Positions 31,500 to 33,540 of a stretch of 33,540 nt of DNA are shown here, in pieces. How positions within the stretch are numbered: the stretch's first letter is position 1; every line of letters begins with the position of its first letter. Below the pieces are notes generated by a model. That model was not told the DNA's origin and did not search any database. It worked only from the letters and a program-made list of their open reading frames with translations. Source of the stretch: Caryophanales bacterium UBA6331. GTDB taxonomy: Bacteria > Bacillota_I > Bacilli_A > RF39 > UBA660. Both the position numbers and the translations under genes were made by a program. The stretch covers positions 1 through 33,540 of the forward strand of contig DJSP01000024.1 in assembly GCA_002438065.1 (NCBI GenBank), read 5' to 3'.

Positions 31500-32007
31500 A
31501 TTTGTCAAAAATACTCAATAATTTAGATGCCATAAATAATATATTATCAGCTTCTTTAACTGCAACAGTTTTAAATATCGCTTTACCTGTAACTGTTAAA
31601 GCTGAAATAATTGCTGAAGTAATAATTGTGGCTATTGTAACATCAATGTACTTAGACATACTTATGGCAAGAACTGCTCCTAAACCACCAGACACAATTC
31701 CGCAAACATCACCAATAATATCGTTACAAAAACTTGCAACCCTAACATTATTTCTAATTAATTTAGTTGCTCTTTTAGCACCCTTAATTTTTTTAGAACT
31801 TTTAGCATGAAATGTTGATTCTTTAGCTGATAGTACTGCAACACCAATCATATCAAAAATAATACCAATTGCTATAACTAATAAAATTAATGTTATCATT
31901 ATTAAATTACTAGCATTATTAGATAATTTATTAGTTAAAAAACTAAATACTAAAGCAAGTGAAAATGATAGTATAAACACTATAAGATTCCAATTTTGTT
32001 TTTTCAT
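31498..32007 (-). CDS. Unknown polytopic membrane protein
   Basis: 169 aa on the minus strand. Hydrophobic segments lie at about 9-25 (IVFILSFSLALVFSFL), 36-60 (LIMITLILLVIAIGIIFDMI), 100-118 (VCGIVSGGLGAVLAISM) and 124-140 (TIATIITSAIISALTV), separated by a basic loop SSKKIKGAKRATKLIRNNVR. The sequence GIIFDMIGVAVLSAKESTFHAKS followed by a basic loop recalls the start of a CNNM/DUF21-type transporter, but the rest is too short for that family. The ATG follows aaagga (32014-32019, minus strand) at good spacing. It sits just behind a long structured RNA and its terminator, so it may be controlled by attenuation. Confidence 0.85.
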   Translation of the reverse strand: MKKQNWNLIVFILSFSLALVFSFLTNKLSNNASNLIMITLILLVIAIGIIFDMIGVAVLSAKESTFHAKSSKKIKGAKRATKLIRNNVRVASFCNDIIGDVCGIVSGGLGAVLAISMSKYIDVTIATIITSAIISALTVTGKAIFKTVAVKEADNILFMASKLLSIFDK

Positions 32008-32027
32008 TTTTTATCCTTTCATTTTCT

Positions 32028-32542
32028 ATTAAAAAAACTTTATAAAAATATAAAGTTTTGAAGTAAAACAATGGTTTATTACAAGTTAATTTTACGGCTT
32101 TGGTCGAGTTGAGTTTCTCTATTTTCTTTCCTTTGATTACTCTAGGGCGATTTCTCCTTTATAGAAAATAATTATTAGTTACCTAAATAATTACTCGATT
32201 GCCACATAGTCCGTACTACAATCCTTATAATAAATACATGCTAGAGGTTTTCCCTGACACTCTTATCCCATTCTTATTCGCTTTTGCAAAAATGATTTCA
32301 ATTTCTATCCCACATTTTCACTCACGACATGACTTTTGTTCTTTTCTATCTAATAATAGGGTAAGACATATGCCGTTATGGTTTCCCTATTATTTAAAAT
32401 TACATATACACCCCGACTTGGGCAGAAGAAGCGAAATATATAAAGTTGCGATATCAATTAATGGATTTTTAGGCCCATCTTCAAATGGTGTTTGTGACTA
32501 GCATAATGCACCACGTATTAATAATAACATATTTTTATTAAA
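32028..32542 (-). ncRNA. Candidate long structured RNA, possible attenuator leader
   Basis: About 500 bases with no convincing gene and clearly higher GC than the neighbouring spacers. Many stems are visible: aataataggg (32352-32361) with ccctattatt (32385-32394), enclosing cata/tatg; gattg (32197-32201) with caatc (32219-32223), enclosing tagt/acta; taattatt (32169-32176) with aataatta (32186-32193); tggtg with cacca near 32486-32513; tgggc with gccca. A minus-strand promoter lies upstream and an intrinsic terminator closes the 3' end, which sets the strand. No tmRNA, SRP, 6S or RNase P signature (no gaggaaagtcc, no T-loop/CCA end) was recognised. A 100-codon plus-strand frame (32199-32501) is probably spurious. 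Confidence 0.6.
32031..32059 (-). terminator. Intrinsic terminator at the end of the minus-strand structured RNA
   Basis: On the minus strand an 11-bp stem (plus-strand arms aaaactttata at 32034-32044 and tataaagtttt at 32049-32059, 4-base loop) is followed by T residues (complement of the A run at 32031-32037). It ends 11-12 bases before the aaagga ribosome binding site of the membrane-protein gene. Almost pure A-T, so of moderate strength. Confidence 0.7.
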
Positions 32543-32548
32543 ATGTCT

Positions 32549-32576
32549 AGTATAGTATATGTAAAATAGCGAACAA
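32549..32576 (-). promoter_or_regulatory. Minus-strand promoter for the structured RNA
   Basis: Read on the minus strand: ttgttc (32576-32571), 16 bases, tatact (32554-32549). Transcription would begin near 32542 and run through the structured region to the terminator at 32031. Confidence 0.5.
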
Positions 32577-32612
32577 TATGTTGATTTTTGATAATATATG
32601 TGGTAAAAGGCA

Positions 32613-32640
32613 TTGAATAATATATAAGTTATGATACAAT
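32613..32640 (+). promoter_or_regulatory. Possible promoter toward the membrane-anchored gene at 32792
   Basis: ttgaat (32613-32618), 16 bases, tacaat (32635-32640). It would give a leader of about 145 bases, very A-T rich, in which no structure or open frame was seen. A second weak tatact at 32771 is too close to the ribosome binding site. Confidence 0.4.
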
Positions 32641-32791
32641 TTGGCTAGATAAAAATTATTTGTATATAAATGAAAAGAATATAAATAAATTACAGTCCAA
32701 AAAATATTATTTTTTTAATTTATAATATATGTTACAATTAAAATAATTAAACAACATAATATAATTATCATATACTAGAAAAGAGGAATAT

Positions 32792-33540
32792 ATGAAAAAG
32801 AAAATTTTGATTATTGGTATAATAATTATTATATTTATTTGCGGTTTATTTTTAGTTACAAAAACATTAAAAAAAGAAAATAATAACGGTAAAGGTAGTA
32901 ATGATAATCAGGAAAAATCATATGAAGTTATAGATGAAAAGGCTAATGAAGATTATAAAACTTTGTTAAAGATTCAGTCAGGGGGAGATACTGATGTTGA
33001 TAGCCTTGACATTGAATATAAAGAAATTGATTATAACTATAAAATAGATTTAAATAAAGTAGTTGAAACTGTACCAGCTATTACATACATCAACAATGAA
33101 GAACTTAAAGACATTGTTGAAATTATTAAAGATAAATTTAATATTACAATCGATAATTCATGGAAATATAGTATTCATTATCCGACTTCTGATTTATCTT
33201 TTGGTCATATTATTTTTTTGTATTACATTGATAATATTATTGAAACTAATAAATATATTTATTTTACCATTAATAATGGTGTAATAGAGAAGATTGCTTA
33301 TGCTTATTTAGATAAAAAGATTAATGAAAATGAAGTGTTATATAGATATAATTATTTTATCAATCATTACAAACAAGAAAAAGGTTTATTACAAGATTAT
33401 GTAAATCAATACGTAATAGAAAGTGAGGATACTAAATACATTTATAATTATACTAATAATAAATTACATTATACATTTAATATAATTTATAAAGAAAAAA
33501 ATTCAGGTTTTACAACCATTGATTGGGGAACAGAAACTTA
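32792..33540 (+). CDS. Membrane-anchored unknown protein, paralogue of 14644-15597 (3' partial)
   Basis: The frame starts at an ATG behind aagagga and runs off the window without a stop; at least 249 residues. An N-terminal anchor or signal sequence (KKKILIIGIIIIIFICGLFL, no lipobox-type Cys certain although a Cys lies at about 18) is followed by a Lys/Asn-rich linker and a Tyr-, Asn- and Asp-rich domain. Blocks such as DNSWKYSIHY, FLYYIDNIIETN, LYRYNYFINHYKQEKG and the Tyr-rich IYNYTNNKLHYTFNIIY match the remnant at 14644-15597. Family not recognised; extracytoplasmic location is inferred from the anchor. Confidence 0.85.
   Translation, partial: MKKKILIIGIIIIIFICGLFLVTKTLKKENNNGKGSNDNQEKSYEVIDEKANEDYKTLLKIQSGGDTDVDSLDIEYKEIDYNYKIDLNKVVETVPAITYINNEELKDIVEIIKDKFNITIDNSWKYSIHYPTSDLSFGHIIFLYYIDNIIETNKYIYFTINNGVIEKIAYAYLDKKINENEVLYRYNYFINHYKQEKGLLQDYVNQYVIESEDTKYIYNYTNNKLHYTFNIIYKEKNSGFTTIDWGTET

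Noticed and set aside
32199..32501. 100-codon plus-strand open frame
   Set aside because: No ribosome binding site, unusual composition, no recognisable domain, and it lies over a region full of inverted repeats whose promoter and terminator are on the other strand.
32028..32542. tmRNA, RNase P RNA or group II intron on either strand
   Set aside because: No tRNA-like end with T-loop and CCA, no gaggaaagtcc RNase P core, and no group II domain V hairpin could be found; left as an unassigned structured RNA.
1..33540. tRNA genes, CRISPR arrays and insertion sequences
   Set aside because: No T-loop consensus, regular repeat-spacer pattern, transposase-like frame or flanking terminal repeats was seen on either strand.

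Overview
The window is AT-rich (roughly 30% GC by eye) and reads in the standard bacterial code: TGA is used as a stop (for example at the ends of map and rluB) and Trp is TGG. Gene content and style (complete S10-spc-alpha ribosomal cluster, zinc-ribbon S14 and L36, a T-box in front of valS, a dacB-spmA-spmB operon, short spacers and U-tailed hairpin terminators) point to a low-GC Firmicutes/Bacilli-type bacterium, most likely one of the small-genome uncultured gut lineages. The lineage is an inference; no rRNA gene is present to confirm it.

Layout. 1-1276: C-terminal part of a surface-type protein whose last ~45 residues are encoded by an abrupt GC-rich patch, as in hypervariable or diversity-generating targets. 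1371-2180: mutM. 2236-4382: dacB-spmA-spmB. 4484-7045: rluB, an RlmD-type methyltransferase and a stand-alone DUF4143-like domain. 7116-9906: promoter, valine T-box and valS. 10020-14647: an MGDG-synthase-like glycosyltransferase, fmt, an unknown anchored protein, a CDP-alcohol phosphatidyltransferase and an AI-2E-family permease. 14644-15597: a gene remnant without a start codon, paralogous to the gene at the right-hand end. 15681-29708: the S10-spc-alpha supercluster (S10 L3 L4 L23 L2 S19 L22 S3 L16 L29 S17 L14 L24 L5 S14 S8 L6 L18 S5 L15 SecY Adk Map IF-1 L36 S13 S11 RpoA L17), with one strong promoter, a leader, and a terminator folded into the end of rplQ; L30 (rpmD) is absent. 29727-31480: a Cys-rich mini membrane protein with a near-leaderless promoter, a guanine-deaminase-like gene, and a RelE-fold-like protein with a small overlapping partner. 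31498-32542 (minus strand): a membrane protein preceded by a ~500-nt GC-richer structured RNA that ends in an intrinsic terminator just before the ribosome binding site. 32792-end: a membrane-anchored unknown protein, cut by the window edge.

Most of the window is core translation machinery. The best candidates for something undescribed are the long structured RNA/attenuator at 32028-32542, the GC-rich variable patch at 1090-1210, the RelE-like two-gene unit at 30457-31480, and the paralogous family of membrane-anchored unknowns at 14644 and 32792.
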